From positions 13,968 through 77,967 of the forward strand of contig JBBISA010000011.1 in the NCBI GenBank assembly GCA_037441525.1: a stretch of DNA of 64,000 nucleotides, given 5' to 3'. This document shows, one piece after another, positions 1 through 10,300 of the stretch. Position 1 is the stretch's first letter. Each line of letters opens with the position of its first letter. The stretch is from SKVR01 sp037441525. GTDB taxonomy: Bacteria; Bacteroidota; Bacteroidia; Bacteroidales; UBA7960. The position numbers and the translations under genes were made by a program. A model generated the notes under the pieces. That model had not been told where the DNA came from and searched no databases. It saw nothing but the letters and a program-made list of their open reading frames with translations.

Positions 1-2100
1 TTCGGCAAGGGGTCGCAGCTGAATTCCTCTAACCCAGGGCCGGAGGGTTTCATCATTATTTTGCCATGCACACCATATTGGGACCGACTCTGAAGATGGC
101 ACAAAGTGCAACTGAAAGGAGGAATGGTCATAAAAATCCCAGTCGCCGGGTCTTCCTTTCTTTGCGGCAGGGAAACTCATCCAATAGCTCTCAAATTTAA
201 CCATTATGTAATAATGCAAAATAGCATGCTTAGCGACACCAGGTTTTACCAGTACCTGAAACCTGTCGTTTCCGGTATAAGCAGCTTCTTGTTGCCAGCT
301 TCCCTGCTCACCCCAAAAGGCAACAAAAACTGACTCTGGCTTCTGGGGGCTTATAATCTCAAATCTGATTACCGCTTCATGGCCAGCAGTATGCTTTTCA
401 GGAGTAAGATTTTTAATCATAATAACCTTCAGATCGGCCCTGGGAGCCACGTATTCGTTCAACTTCATATTTTTAAAAGAGAAATCCTCTTTTACAATGG
501 TATTATTTCCTTTAGGTCTTAACAGGTAAACACCAGGCCTTATTTCAAAGGCCCCTGCCCTGGCGATTGTCGACCATGAGTTCCCTACATTCATGGGGCT
601 AATGCTAAAATCACTGCCTAATCCGGGGAGTTCTATTCTCATAGCCCTGTTTCTGTAATTTACAGCAGCTACCTGCCGTTGCGCACTGGTTCTGGCATAA
701 GGGTCATCAACCCAGTATGCATCGGGCATCACTTCCAGACGCCAGACACCATTTTGGAGCTTATCCAGAAAGTAAGCCCCTCTCCCGTCATAATGCACAA
801 GGGGAGAACTGCCATAGCCGGCAATTTCGCTTACGTTCTGAACATTCGCGGGCTTTGAATTGGTGTGATTTGAATAAAAAAACTGCTTATTGGAAATAAG
901 CTCTACAAGATTATTCTCATAGTCAATTCTGAAATTTCCAAACTGATTGTTTTGGGGAAACTTGCCAAAGTGGGCATACCGGGGTATTTGTTGAAATATG
1001 GCAGAAGCAATTTTAAGGCTCAAAGCCTTTTGAGGAGCATAGGGCAGACTCATGTAGTGAGTGCCATAGTTGGTATTGTAAGGAGCAAGAAACATGGCAT
1101 CGTAATCGAAATGGGTAGCTATCTGCATGCCCACCTCACGGAAACTTCTGGCCATTGCAGGATACATATAGTTACCGCCTACATCGGCTGCATCAAATTC
1201 ATAAACAATTTTAGCCTTATTTCTGAAATCGGCATCGTCAGCAAATGGGATAAAATATTCGCTTACATGAGGCAGAAAGTTGCCGTTGATCTGCCGTCGC
1301 GCTACCAATCCGGTGGGGTACCATTGAAAGGTACCACCCTGCACATCAGCTTCCAGGTATGCCCGGTAAAGATGGATACTGTGGGTCATATTGTAAAATA
1401 TAGGGGTAGTTGTGCCGGTTCTGCGCATTGAAGCAATCATCCGGTTGATGAATGTAACCACTTCGGCAACTGTTCCCGGATGATGTGGTTCGTTGCTGAC
1501 TTCAAATGCAATCACATCAGAATCATTTTTGTAAGCTATTCCCGTGTAGGGATTTACATGATTAAGGAACTGGTAAAGATAGTTTTCCTGTGCGCGGATG
1601 GCATCGGGATGGGTAAGGCAGGCAGCTTTCCCATATTTATGGGCAAAACCAGGGGTATCAAAGTCGGGTTCGGGCCAACCATTGCCCCAAAAGGCGATTG
1701 GGGTGATCACGTATTTCATCCCTCTTTTTTTCATTTCACTTATGGTGAAGTCGAACAGCCTCAGATGCTCATTTTGCAAAAGATTGCCCAGCGTGTCTGA
1801 AATTTCGGTATCCCAAACATGAACCCTGTAAAGATTGAAATCGAGCCGGGCAAAATGGTAAATGTCCTGCCTGATAGCTTCTTCATGCGAAATACCCAGT
1901 CTCTGGGCCATGCGGAATGCATGGGCAAAAGGGGTGGAATAGTTAACCCCAAACCCATGTATCTCGCTGTTATCAGCGCCCCACCTTAATACTCCGGAAC
2001 CATCGACATAGGATTTGTTTTCAGTAGGCTGTTGAGGGTAAATGTAACCCCCTGTAGCCAGAATTAAAATGGTTGTTATGGTAAAACTGAAATTTCGCAT
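1..2100 (-). CDS. Secreted GH5-like glycoside hydrolase, C-terminus cut by window edge
   Basis: The frame is open for 700 codons from ATG at 2100 to the left edge, with no stop, so the 3' end lies outside the window. Residues 1-23 form a signal peptide (MRNFSFTITTILILATGGYI). Residues ~30-400 look like a clan GH-A TIM barrel: VSNEP gives a candidate acid/base E204, and VYEFDAADVGG gives a candidate nucleophile E301, about 97 residues apart as is usual in this clan. The second half (~400-700) looks like beta-sandwich material, with no motif I can name. No sorting domain is visible because the end is missing. It is divergent from transketolase, with 207 bp between the two starts. The GH5 assignment comes from the catalytic motifs only; the substrate is unknown. 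Other GH-A families remain possible. Confidence 0.8.
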   Translation of the reverse strand, partial: MRNFSFTITTILILATGGYIYPQQPTENKSYVDGSGVLRWGADNSEIHGFGVNYSTPFAHAFRMAQRLGISHEEAIRQDIYHFARLDFNLYRVHVWDTEISDTLGNLLQNEHLRLFDFTISEMKKRGMKYVITPIAFWGNGWPEPDFDTPGFAHKYGKAACLTHPDAIRAQENYLYQFLNHVNPYTGIAYKNDSDVIAFEVSNEPHHPGTVAEVVTFINRMIASMRRTGTTTPIFYNMTHSIHLYRAYLEADVQGGTFQWYPTGLVARRQINGNFLPHVSEYFIPFADDADFRNKAKIVYEFDAADVGGNYMYPAMARSFREVGMQIATHFDYDAMFLAPYNTNYGTHYMSLPYAPQKALSLKIASAIFQQIPRYAHFGKFPQNNQFGNFRIDYENNLVELISNKQFFYSNHTNSKPANVQNVSEIAGYGSSPLVHYDGRGAYFLDKLQNGVWRLEVMPDAYWVDDPYARTSAQRQVAAVNYRNRAMRIELPGLGSDFSISPMNVGNSWSTIARAGAFEIRPGVYLLRPKGNNTIVKEDFSFKNMKLNEYVAPRADLKVIMIKNLTPEKHTAGHEAVIRFEIISPQKPESVFVAFWGEQGSWQQEAAYTGNDRFQVLVKPGVAKHAILHYYIMVKFESYWMSFPAAKKGRPGDWDFYDHSSFQLHFVPSSESVPIWCAWQNNDETLRPWVRGIQLRPLAE

Positions 2101-2243
2101 GGTAGTAAAGATTTATGAAACAGTTGCTTCTGAAACCCAATTGCAATGCTAAGGTAGTTATAAAAAACAGGCAGGCTCACCAAACCTGATTGACTTCCCA
2201 CTGAAAGTTTAGTTTTGCAGGTGAAATCCTGAGCAGTTTTTTA

Positions 2244-2251
2244 TACCTTTG
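2244..2251 (+). promoter_or_regulatory. Bacteroidota-type -7 element upstream of transketolase
   Basis: TACCTTTG matches TAnnTTTG, the -7 box used by the Bacteroidota primary sigma factor, and lies 57 bp before the tkt start. The nearest upstream TTTG (2214-2217) is 26 bp away, rather far for a standard -33 box, so only the -7 element is claimed. Confidence 0.45.
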
Positions 2252-2307
2252 CGTTATAAATACGCTAAGGTAGGCATTCAATCATTAATATCCACATAAT
2301 CAACAGT

Positions 2308-4335
2308 ATGACAAACGTAATTAATCGCTCAGCCGACAATATCCGTATCCTTTCGGCAGCAATGGTAGAAAAGGCCAAGTCAGGCCATCCAGGAGGCGCC
2401 ATGGGCGGTGCCGATTTTGTAAATATCCTGTTTTCGGAGTTTTTGAATTACGACCCCGACAATGGTAAATGGCAAAACCGCGACCGGTTTTTCCTTGATC
2501 CCGGTCACATGTCGCCCATGTTGTATTCCATTCTTTGCATGGTTGGTTACTATAACATGGATGATCTTAAAAATTTCAGGCAATGGGGAAGCATAACTCC
2601 CGGCCACCCCGAAGCAAATCATGAAAAAGGGGTAGAAAATACTTCGGGGCCCCTTGGCATGGGACATACCAATGCCGTTGGAGCCGCAATAGCCGAACGC
2701 TTTTTGGTTGCCCGCTTTGGCGAAACCCACGCCCATAAAACATACGCTTTTATTTCGGATGGCGGTATTCAGGAAGAAATAAGCCAGGGCGCAGGCCGTA
2801 TTGCCGGTTACCTGGGACTGAGCAACCTGATTATGTTCTATGATTCCAATGACATTCAGCTTTCTACCGAAACCAATGCCGTATCGCACGAAGATACGGC
2901 AATGAAATACCGCTCATGGAACTGGAATGTGATGACCATTGATGGCAACAACCCAGAAGCCATCAGGCAGGCACTGAAACAGGCCAACCAGGAAAAAGAC
3001 AGGCCCACTCTGATTATCGGGAAAACCATTATGGGCAAGGGAGCTGTGAAAGATGACGGCAGTTCCTACGAAAGACAGACATCCACCCACGGAATGCCTT
3101 TGTCGGAGGCAGGTGCATCCTTCGAAAAATCCATTGCGAATCTTGGTGGTGATTCTGCCAATCCTTTCGTGGTCTTCGATGATGTGAAGGAATTCTGGAA
3201 AGATGTGAACGAGAAGAAAAGACAGATCGTTAAAGAAAGTAAGGATCGCGAAAATAAATGGGCTGCAGCTAACCCTGAACTTTCTGCAAAACTAAAGGGG
3301 TTCCTTGAAGGCAAACTCCCCCAAATTGATTATTCGGCTATTGCCCACAAGCCCAGCATTGCTACCCGCGCTGCCTCAGGCAATGTGCTTGCTTACCTGG
3401 CCGACAAGGTTGAAAACATGATTGTTTCGTCAGCCGACCTCTCCAACAGCGACAAAACCGACTCCTTCCTGAAGAAAACAAAACAGTTTGTAAAAGGCGA
3501 TTTCACCGGCTCATTCCTGCAGGCTGGGGTTTCGGAATTAACCATGGGAGCCATTGCCAACGGTATGGCGCTACATGGGGGAGTTATACCGGTGTGTGCC
3601 ACATTCTTCGTGTTTTCCGATTATATGAAACCTGCCGTCCGCTTAGCTGCCCTTATGGAGTTACAGGTAATATATGTGTGGACCCATGATGCCTTCCGGG
3701 TGGGCGAAGACGGTCCAACCCACCAGCCTGTGGAGCAGGAAGCACAAATTAGATTGCTCGAGAAACTGAAAAACCACAGCAAAGTCAGGAGTTTTCTTGT
3801 TCTTCGCCCTGCCGATGCTGCCGAAACCACCGTTGCCTGGGAAATGGCCCTCGAAAACAAACATACACCCACTGCGTTGCTGCTTTCGCGACAGAACATC
3901 CCCGATATTGCCCGCCCAAACAGGGTGCAGGAAGCCGCCGGAGCCACAAAAGGGGGTTACATTGTACTCGCACCTGAAGGCAAACCCGATGTGGTGCTTG
4001 TGGGTAATGGTTCAGAAGTTTCAACCCTTTACCATGGAGCCCAGATGCTTAAGGATAAAAAAGGGCTGAAAGTGCAGGTATCGTCAATTATCTCAGAAGG
4101 ACTTTTCCGCGAGCAGGATGCCAGTTACCAGGAGAAAGTGCTCCCGACAGGTGTTCCCACCGTGGGCCTCACAGCCGGTTTGCCTGTTACCCTTGCCGGA
4201 CTGGCCGGCACCAATAGCTGCATTATCGGTCTTGACAGCTTTGGCTATTCTGCCCCAGCTGGCGTTCTCGATCAAAAACTGGGATATACCCCTGAAAATG
4301 TTTACAAGGTAACAACAGAATTTCTTGTCAAATAA
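2308..4335 (+). CDS. tkt: Transketolase
   Basis: At 675 aa this is full length for a single-chain transketolase (EC 2.2.1.1), the thiamine-diphosphate enzyme that moves two-carbon ketol units in the non-oxidative pentose phosphate pathway in the cytosol. The N-terminus carries the family signature AKSGHPGGAMGGADF (~23-37). The pyrophosphate/metal-binding region is around SDGGIQEE and YDSNDIQLS (~150-195). The pyrimidine-binding domain includes THDAFRVGEDGPTHQPVEQ (~458-476). The C-terminal domain is complete. It is transcribed alone, with its own promoter and terminator, and no rpiB follows. Codon use and composition look like the neighbours. Nothing is unusual. Confidence 0.97.
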   Translation: MTNVINRSADNIRILSAAMVEKAKSGHPGGAMGGADFVNILFSEFLNYDPDNGKWQNRDRFFLDPGHMSPMLYSILCMVGYYNMDDLKNFRQWGSITPGHPEANHEKGVENTSGPLGMGHTNAVGAAIAERFLVARFGETHAHKTYAFISDGGIQEEISQGAGRIAGYLGLSNLIMFYDSNDIQLSTETNAVSHEDTAMKYRSWNWNVMTIDGNNPEAIRQALKQANQEKDRPTLIIGKTIMGKGAVKDDGSSYERQTSTHGMPLSEAGASFEKSIANLGGDSANPFVVFDDVKEFWKDVNEKKRQIVKESKDRENKWAAANPELSAKLKGFLEGKLPQIDYSAIAHKPSIATRAASGNVLAYLADKVENMIVSSADLSNSDKTDSFLKKTKQFVKGDFTGSFLQAGVSELTMGAIANGMALHGGVIPVCATFFVFSDYMKPAVRLAALMELQVIYVWTHDAFRVGEDGPTHQPVEQEAQIRLLEKLKNHSKVRSFLVLRPADAAETTVAWEMALENKHTPTALLLSRQNIPDIARPNRVQEAAGATKGGYIVLAPEGKPDVVLVGNGSEVSTLYHGAQMLKDKKGLKVQVSSIISEGLFREQDASYQEKVLPTGVPTVGLTAGLPVTLAGLAGTNSCIIGLDSFGYSAPAGVLDQKLGYTPENVYKVTTEFLVK

Positions 4336-4357
4336 TTGTCAAGAACGTATTTCTTCA

Positions 4358-4388
4358 AGCCCTTCTGCAGTCAGAAGGGCTTTTTTTT
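4358..4388 (+). terminator. Intrinsic terminator of tkt
   Basis: A perfect 10-bp stem (AGCCCTTCTG / CAGAAGGGCT) with a 4-nt loop runs directly into eight T residues, 23 bp after the transketolase stop codon. Confidence 0.9.
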
Positions 4389-4852
4389 GGGGGGTATGCA
4401 AATCATTTTAACTCCCTTGGTTTCTTTAATTAAAAAGCTTGGAACATATCTATTCGATGTTCAAAAATTACAGAGTTTCGATAACCTTAATTCATCCTTG
4501 TTTCGGTATATTTTCTTTTTGAAGGCATAGAGATGGATTTTTAATCAGGGATGTGAAGATTCTATATTGATCTATAGTTGATGGATATAATGAAAACATG
4601 ATTATCCGCAAATTTGCCACTACAGAAGTGACAATATGGTATCAATATCAGCATAGCATCCTGAAAGGACACCTTATTTAGGCACAAAGGCAGCGCCTTG
4701 GGTAAAATCCGAAAGAACTCTGGTGGCTGGTAAGGGCAGCTTGGCGCAACAAATGGTTGAGAGGGTAGAGACGATGAAGAAGGTCTATTGGTTGCCAGGT
4801 GCCAGGACTTTCCATCTTTCGCAAAAAATGGAAACGTCCGGCTTACATAAAA
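4389..4852. other. Intergenic stretch without a supported gene
   Basis: About 460 bp lie between the tkt terminator and the next terminator. Short open frames exist on both strands, but none has a plausible start, recognisable motif or conserved-looking composition. I see nothing here beyond possible relic sequence. Confidence 0.5.
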
Positions 4853-4893
4853 AAAGGCCTTCCCGTTGCGCATTGCGCAACGGGAAGGCCTTT
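4853..4893 (-). terminator. Strong hairpin terminator for the 4927-7011 gene
   Basis: A perfect 19-bp inverted repeat (4853-4871 with 4875-4893, loop ATT) starts and ends in A/T runs. Read on the minus strand, the hairpin follows the stop of the T9SS carbohydrate-binding protein and is followed by a run of T (plus-strand A at 4849-4855), so it should terminate that transcript. The symmetric ends mean it could also stop transcription from the plus strand. Confidence 0.85.
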
Positions 4894-4926
4894 CGATTTA
4901 TTCCCTAAATATTATACTGACAGATA

Positions 4927-7011
4927 TTAGCGATTGATGATTACTCTTTCAACAGCAACACCTTTTTCAGTCATTACCTGGATAAAATAGATACCTCTGT
5001 CGAAACCGCCAACAGCAATCTGAGCTCTGTCAGAACCTACTCTCTGGGCATGAACAACCTGACCCATAGCATTGATAACTCTCAGTTCTCTAATTTGGTT
5101 TTCAGAAACTACATTAACATAGTCGCGGGCGGGGTTGGGATATACACCAAGATTGTTGGAAATTACATCACGAACACTTAATACTTCGTCGTTGAACCAT
5201 TTATTAAGTGAATTGGCTAAACCGGTGATGGTAAGTTCCCTGTTGGGGCCACCGTTTGGAAATTCGTGCTTATCATTGTTCCATGAACCATTAATTCTGA
5301 ATTTGAATTCCAATTTGGTGCCATCTACAAGTTTGTCCAATTTAATGGTATAGGTATGGTCAGGATCGCCTACAGGAGTTAATCTGTAAGCTTCGCCACC
5401 ACTCCAATCATTGAAATTACCGGCAACATCTACAAAATCGGTAGCAGGGTTGAATTTGCCTAAAGAAGCCCAATAGCCCATTTTTACGCTAAGCACAGCG
5501 GTGGGGGTAGTGGCTGCAACGGCCAGGTCAGCATCGGCAACAAGCAATACGTTGTCAATATAAACCGTTGTTGGACTTGCTAAACCACCCAGCATAAATT
5601 GAACTTTCTGGTCGGTAGTAGCGATGATTTGGTCAAAAATTACATCGAATTTATAAGTAGCGGGTTCTGTGGTGACGGGGAAGGTCCAGTCAGAACGTCC
5701 ATTTCCGCTTCGTGAGTCATTTGTTCTACCATAACGATTGTAGTTGTTTCCTGCTGTATCTTCAAAGTCAACATTGAAACTGCGTCCTTCAGAAGCCCAG
5801 GCTACAAACTGGAAAGTATATGGAATGTCCTTTTTAGCTTGCAAATTGTTTTGGCTAAATTGGTATCTCCAAGTATCTCCAGAAGCAACAGGAGTATGCA
5901 CTGAAACACCATCAACAACGGTATGAGATGGAGAAGCATCGGTCCAGCCGCTCCAGAAGCGACCACCACCTCCTATTACTTCGTCGAATAGCCCGTTACG
6001 AATAAGATTCATTTCCCACACTGTTGCGACCTGTCCGCTAATCTTGATAGTGATTTCGTCAAATGCACCACCATTATCAGCAGCATCAGCAACCACGGTA
6101 ACCATACCGTCAGCTACAGCGGTTAGCAATCCGTCGTTAGAAATTCTTGCTATACCGGTGCTTCCTTCTTTGATAGACCATTTAGCAGTTTTAAGGGTTG
6201 CATCCTCTGGAACTACTTCAAGTGATAATTGCAAGGTACCATTATCTTCGGTTACAAAGCGTCCTCCTTTGATTTTAAGTTCATCTACATAAACAGTTCC
6301 TCCAAAACCTTCAAACGTCACCAATCCAATTTCATCCATGGTATTCCATGATTCGTTCCCGGGTGGTGTCCCTATGTTAGCCCAAACGGCACGTTTTCTG
6401 GCTGCATCGCCAGGGTCGCGGTCAATAACTGTAACGTCAAAGCCGATTTTTTCTCCTCTATCAACAATATTACCATCTTTGTCTTTCAATGTAGCATAAG
6501 GAATGAACATTTCAAGGGTATAATCCGGGTCATTCACTTTAAATGCCCAAATTGAATTATCACTGTCTGTAAAAGGGGTCCCATTGATGCGCGCCTGCAC
6601 AGGTGTTGGAGCAAACTGATAGTGCCCGGTACTGCGGCCAGACATAGCACCTAAACCATCAACAAGTACATAGTTTACATCGAAATAGATTTCAGGACTA
6701 TCATATTCCCAACGGTTACCGGATACCGCGTAACTGGGGAGCCAATGATTATCCTTAACTGTAACAAAAACATACACACCATTGTCATCCCAAAGCATAC
6801 GCCATGTACTTTCGCCAGGCGCACCAATTGAAGGAACCTCGGTTCTGAAAGGTTTGTCAATGTTATAAACGTGGGCGGTCTCCCAAATCTCATCGAGCAC
6901 ACCATCGATAACAGGAGCAACACGGGTTTTAGCAATAAGACCCTCAGGTTGCTGAGCGAAGGTTACTGTAACGAACAGGGCCATAGTTAAAAAAGTAATA
7001 ACTTTTCTCAT
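4927..7011 (-). CDS. Secreted multi-domain carbohydrate-binding protein with T9SS sorting domain
   Basis: 694 aa. Residues 1-19 are a signal peptide ending in FAQQ. Residues ~22-235 resemble a CBM9-like sugar-binding domain (APVIDGVLDEIW, then a WDDNGVYVFVTVKD strand pair). Residues ~240-325 resemble a bacterial Ig-like (Big2) domain (ISNDGLLTAVADGMVTVVAD). Residues ~330-490 look like a CBM4/9-type jelly roll (LIRNGLFDE start). Residues ~505-605 resemble a starch-binding or CBM48-like fold (VDVAGNFNDWSGG). Residues ~620-694 are a type A T9SS sorting domain (LGVYPNPARDYVNV, ending ERVIINR). No catalytic motif is seen, so it probably binds glycan at the cell surface or in the medium. It is a single-gene unit with its own terminator. 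Domain names rest on motif reading, not on a search. Confidence 0.8.
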   Translation of the reverse strand: MRKVITFLTMALFVTVTFAQQPEGLIAKTRVAPVIDGVLDEIWETAHVYNIDKPFRTEVPSIGAPGESTWRMLWDDNGVYVFVTVKDNHWLPSYAVSGNRWEYDSPEIYFDVNYVLVDGLGAMSGRSTGHYQFAPTPVQARINGTPFTDSDNSIWAFKVNDPDYTLEMFIPYATLKDKDGNIVDRGEKIGFDVTVIDRDPGDAARKRAVWANIGTPPGNESWNTMDEIGLVTFEGFGGTVYVDELKIKGGRFVTEDNGTLQLSLEVVPEDATLKTAKWSIKEGSTGIARISNDGLLTAVADGMVTVVADAADNGGAFDEITIKISGQVATVWEMNLIRNGLFDEVIGGGGRFWSGWTDASPSHTVVDGVSVHTPVASGDTWRYQFSQNNLQAKKDIPYTFQFVAWASEGRSFNVDFEDTAGNNYNRYGRTNDSRSGNGRSDWTFPVTTEPATYKFDVIFDQIIATTDQKVQFMLGGLASPTTVYIDNVLLVADADLAVAATTPTAVLSVKMGYWASLGKFNPATDFVDVAGNFNDWSGGEAYRLTPVGDPDHTYTIKLDKLVDGTKLEFKFRINGSWNNDKHEFPNGGPNRELTITGLANSLNKWFNDEVLSVRDVISNNLGVYPNPARDYVNVVSENQIRELRVINAMGQVVHAQRVGSDRAQIAVGGFDRGIYFIQVMTEKGVAVERVIINR

Positions 7012-7080
7012 AGTTCTGGTTTTTGATTAATAATTAGTTTGATTTAGATTTTTAGATTGTAGTGTAAGTAGTACACGGTA

Positions 7081-7088
7081 CAAATATA
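7081..7088 (-). promoter_or_regulatory. Possible -7 element for the 4927-7011 gene
   Basis: The minus-strand reading is TATATTTG, matching TAnnTTTG, 70 bp before the start codon. No well-spaced -33 TTTG was found, so confidence is limited. Confidence 0.4.
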
Positions 7089-7305
7089 TTTATTATTTTT
7101 ATCATCCAACAATTAGGCTCAAAATATTTGCCATGACCTTTTTAATTAATTTTTTAAAACTAATTTTCAGCAATTTACCATTAAAAAACTTATCTAAATT
7201 ATGAAAATCACACCCCTTATAACTGTTAACAGTTAATAATTGAACACAAATATGGTGTTTTTTGTACACTAACTCTTCTTAAAATTAACTTAACATAGAA
7301 TTCTC

Positions 7306-7313
7306 TAACTTTG
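7306..7313 (+). promoter_or_regulatory. Possible -7 element for the CotH protein gene
   Basis: TAACTTTG matches TAnnTTTG but lies only 24 bp before the ATG at 7338, so the transcript would have a very short leader. No correctly spaced -33 box is evident. Confidence 0.35.
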
Positions 7314-7337
7314 CAAACTATCAATTAAAAACGCACG

Positions 7338-10300
7338 ATGAAACATATTCTTTATCTGTTACTCTCTTTATATTTTTCAATTATACCGTTTTATAGCGAT
7401 TCACAGGTTTTTGTTGATTGGGGCAGTGAATGGAGCTACTTCAAAGGGGTTGCAGAACCATCGCAACCTCAGGGATCATGGAGAACCAATTCTTTTAATG
7501 CATCAACATGGGCTCTGGGCAATGCACCCTTTCAGTATGGGGAAGGTACCTATGGTACCGTATTGGATGATATGCAGGGCAATTATTCAACCTTGTTTAT
7601 CCGTAAAGAATTTTTCCTGGAAAATATTGACGAGATAGATAACTTATTGGTGGCTGTCGATTACGATGATGGTTATGCCCTATGGATTAACGGCAGTTTG
7701 GTAATAAATCGCAATGCCCCCGCACGGCTTGAATTCAACCAGTTTGGTACGATTGATCATGAATCTGGCAATTATGATATTACAACGCTGACCATAGGTG
7801 AGCTAACCCTGATAAACGGTATCAATGTAGTTGCCATTCAGGGTTTTAATTATTCGCTATCGAGCAACGATTTTTACATCAATGCTTATTTGGAGGGAAA
7901 AAAAGGGATGCCTGTTGCCGGGAATGTCAGGGTTGATACCCGAAGCGGATTCTACACCGAAGTATTTACAACACAACTTACCGGAACCCAACCCGGCGAC
8001 CCAATACATTATACCCTGGATGGTACAGATCCGCGTATTTCTTCAACAGCCCTAAAGGGTACTTCGCCTGTTCAGGTGACCATTGATCCCGACAGTAACC
8101 TTGGCGAAAGAGGTAAAACCGGGGGTGTGGTATTGCGGGCATCAATCATAAAAACCGGGTTTTTGCCCGGCATCCCCACTACACGCAATTATATTTTTCT
8201 GAAGAAAGTAATAACCCAGACCCATCCGGGAGGCCCCTGGCCCACCGGCAACATTAACGGCCAGATAATTGACCTGCCAATGGATGCCCGTGTAACCAAT
8301 GATGTGCGGTACAAAGAATTGATGGACGACGCTCTGCTTGATATTCCTACGATAGCAATAACTACGGCGCCAGATAACCTTTTCAATCCAATAAGTGGCA
8401 TTTATGTGAATGCAAAATATCATGGCCGAACATGGGAAAGACCTTCCAATGTAGAACTCATTTACCCTGATGGCCGACCCGGCTTCAATATCGATGCAGG
8501 TTTGCGTATCAGGGGAGGATGGAGTCGTCACCCTGAATTTCCTAAACATGCCTTCAGACTTTTTTTCCGATCTGAATATGGTGAATCAAAACTACGCTTC
8601 CCCCTGTTTGGTAATGATGGCGTAAGCACTTTCGATAAAATAGATTTTCGTACCAGTCAGAACTATTCATGGAGCAAAGGCGGCCCTGAGGGGGTTTATA
8701 ATACCATGAACCGCGATGTTTTTTCGCGCGACATACAGCGCGACATGGGGCACCCCTATACCCGCAGCCGGTATTATCATCTTTATATAAATGGCTTGTA
8801 CTGGGGTATTTATCAATCTCAGGAAAGGGCCGAAGCCGACTTTGCCCAATCCTACCTGGGAGGTATCAGCGATGATTACGATGTGATAAAGGTAGATATT
8901 GGTGAAAACTGGAATCTTTACACCATAGAGGCAACCGATGGTAATACCGATGCCTGGGAAGCTGTTTGGAGCATGACCCAAAAAGGATTTGCAGCCAATG
9001 CTGATTATTTTAATTTGATAGGCAGAACCCCGGCGGGAGAACCCGACCCATCAAAAACAGTATGGGTCGACATAGACAACCTCATCGATTATATGCTGAT
9101 CATTTTCTACACCGGCAATTTTGATGCACCTGTATCTAAATTTTCAAACAACTACAACCCCAATAACTTCTTTGCGATTTTTAACCGCACCCGAACCGAC
9201 CAGGGGTTTAAATTCATCATTCATGATGCAGAGCATACCCTTTTGGCCAATCCGGTGGGCCCGGGGGTTGGACTTAACGAAAACCGAGTAAACATTGGCA
9301 ACATAACTTTTGGTCAAATGAATGTTACCTCTTTTAGCAAATTTCATCCGCAATGGTTGCACCACCGGCTAACATCCAACCGCGAGTATCGCATGAGGTT
9401 TATTGACAGGGCTTACAAGCATTTTATACAAAATGGGATATTGCAACCCGACAGCAATGTGAAACGCTTTAAAAGCACGGCCGACCAACTGCAGCTTGCC
9501 ATCATTGCCGAGTCGGCACGCTGGGGCGACGTCTTTGTTTCGGTACCACGTACAAAGGACAAAGACTGGATACCAGCTGTAAACCAGGTAATCAATGATT
9601 ATTTCCCCTATCGTACTGACATTGTTCTTGGACAGTTGTTACAACAAAGCTTATATGCTATGCTTAAAGCACCTGTGGTAAAAAATGCCGGGGGTGAAGT
9701 AATAAAAGGGACAAAGTTGCGTATAGCCGATGAAACAGAGATTACCCTGGAAAACATCAATACCAACGGCACCATATTCTACACCTTCGATGGAACCGAT
9801 CCGCGGGCCGTTGGCGGCCAAACATCTTCAACAGCCAAAGCAACTTCCAGTTTTGCCACCCTGAAAGCAATGCCGGGAACACAGTTGAAAGCCCGTATCA
9901 GGTGGGTAGATCTCTGGAGTCCACTTCATGAGATTTATTTCCAGGATACTTCAGTTTTTGATTACCTTAAGGTTACTGAGATGCACTACAATCCCACTGA
10001 CGAAGGAGATTTGAACGGTCAGGAACTGGAATTTATAGAGTTGAAAAATACCGGGAAACGCCCCATTGACCTTTCAGGAGTATCGTTTACCGAAGGGATA
10101 CAGTATACGTTTGCTACTGGAACAATTGTCAATCCAGGTGATTTTGTGGTACTTGCATCGAATAATGAAGCTTTTTCAGGTTTTTATCAGATGCCGACAT
10201 CTCATCAGTATGCAGGCAGGCTTTCCAATTCAGGCGAAACAATAACCTTAAAGGCTTCAACCGGAGAGATTATTTTCTCCTATAGTTATTCGGACAAAGC

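Noticed and set aside
952..1800. Plus-strand open frames of 106-159 codons
   Set aside because: They are shadows of the minus-strand GH5-like gene that runs uninterrupted from 2100 to the window edge.
4562..4873. 103-codon minus-strand frame between two terminators
   Set aside because: It runs into the long terminator hairpin, has no recognisable motif, and its composition does not look coding.
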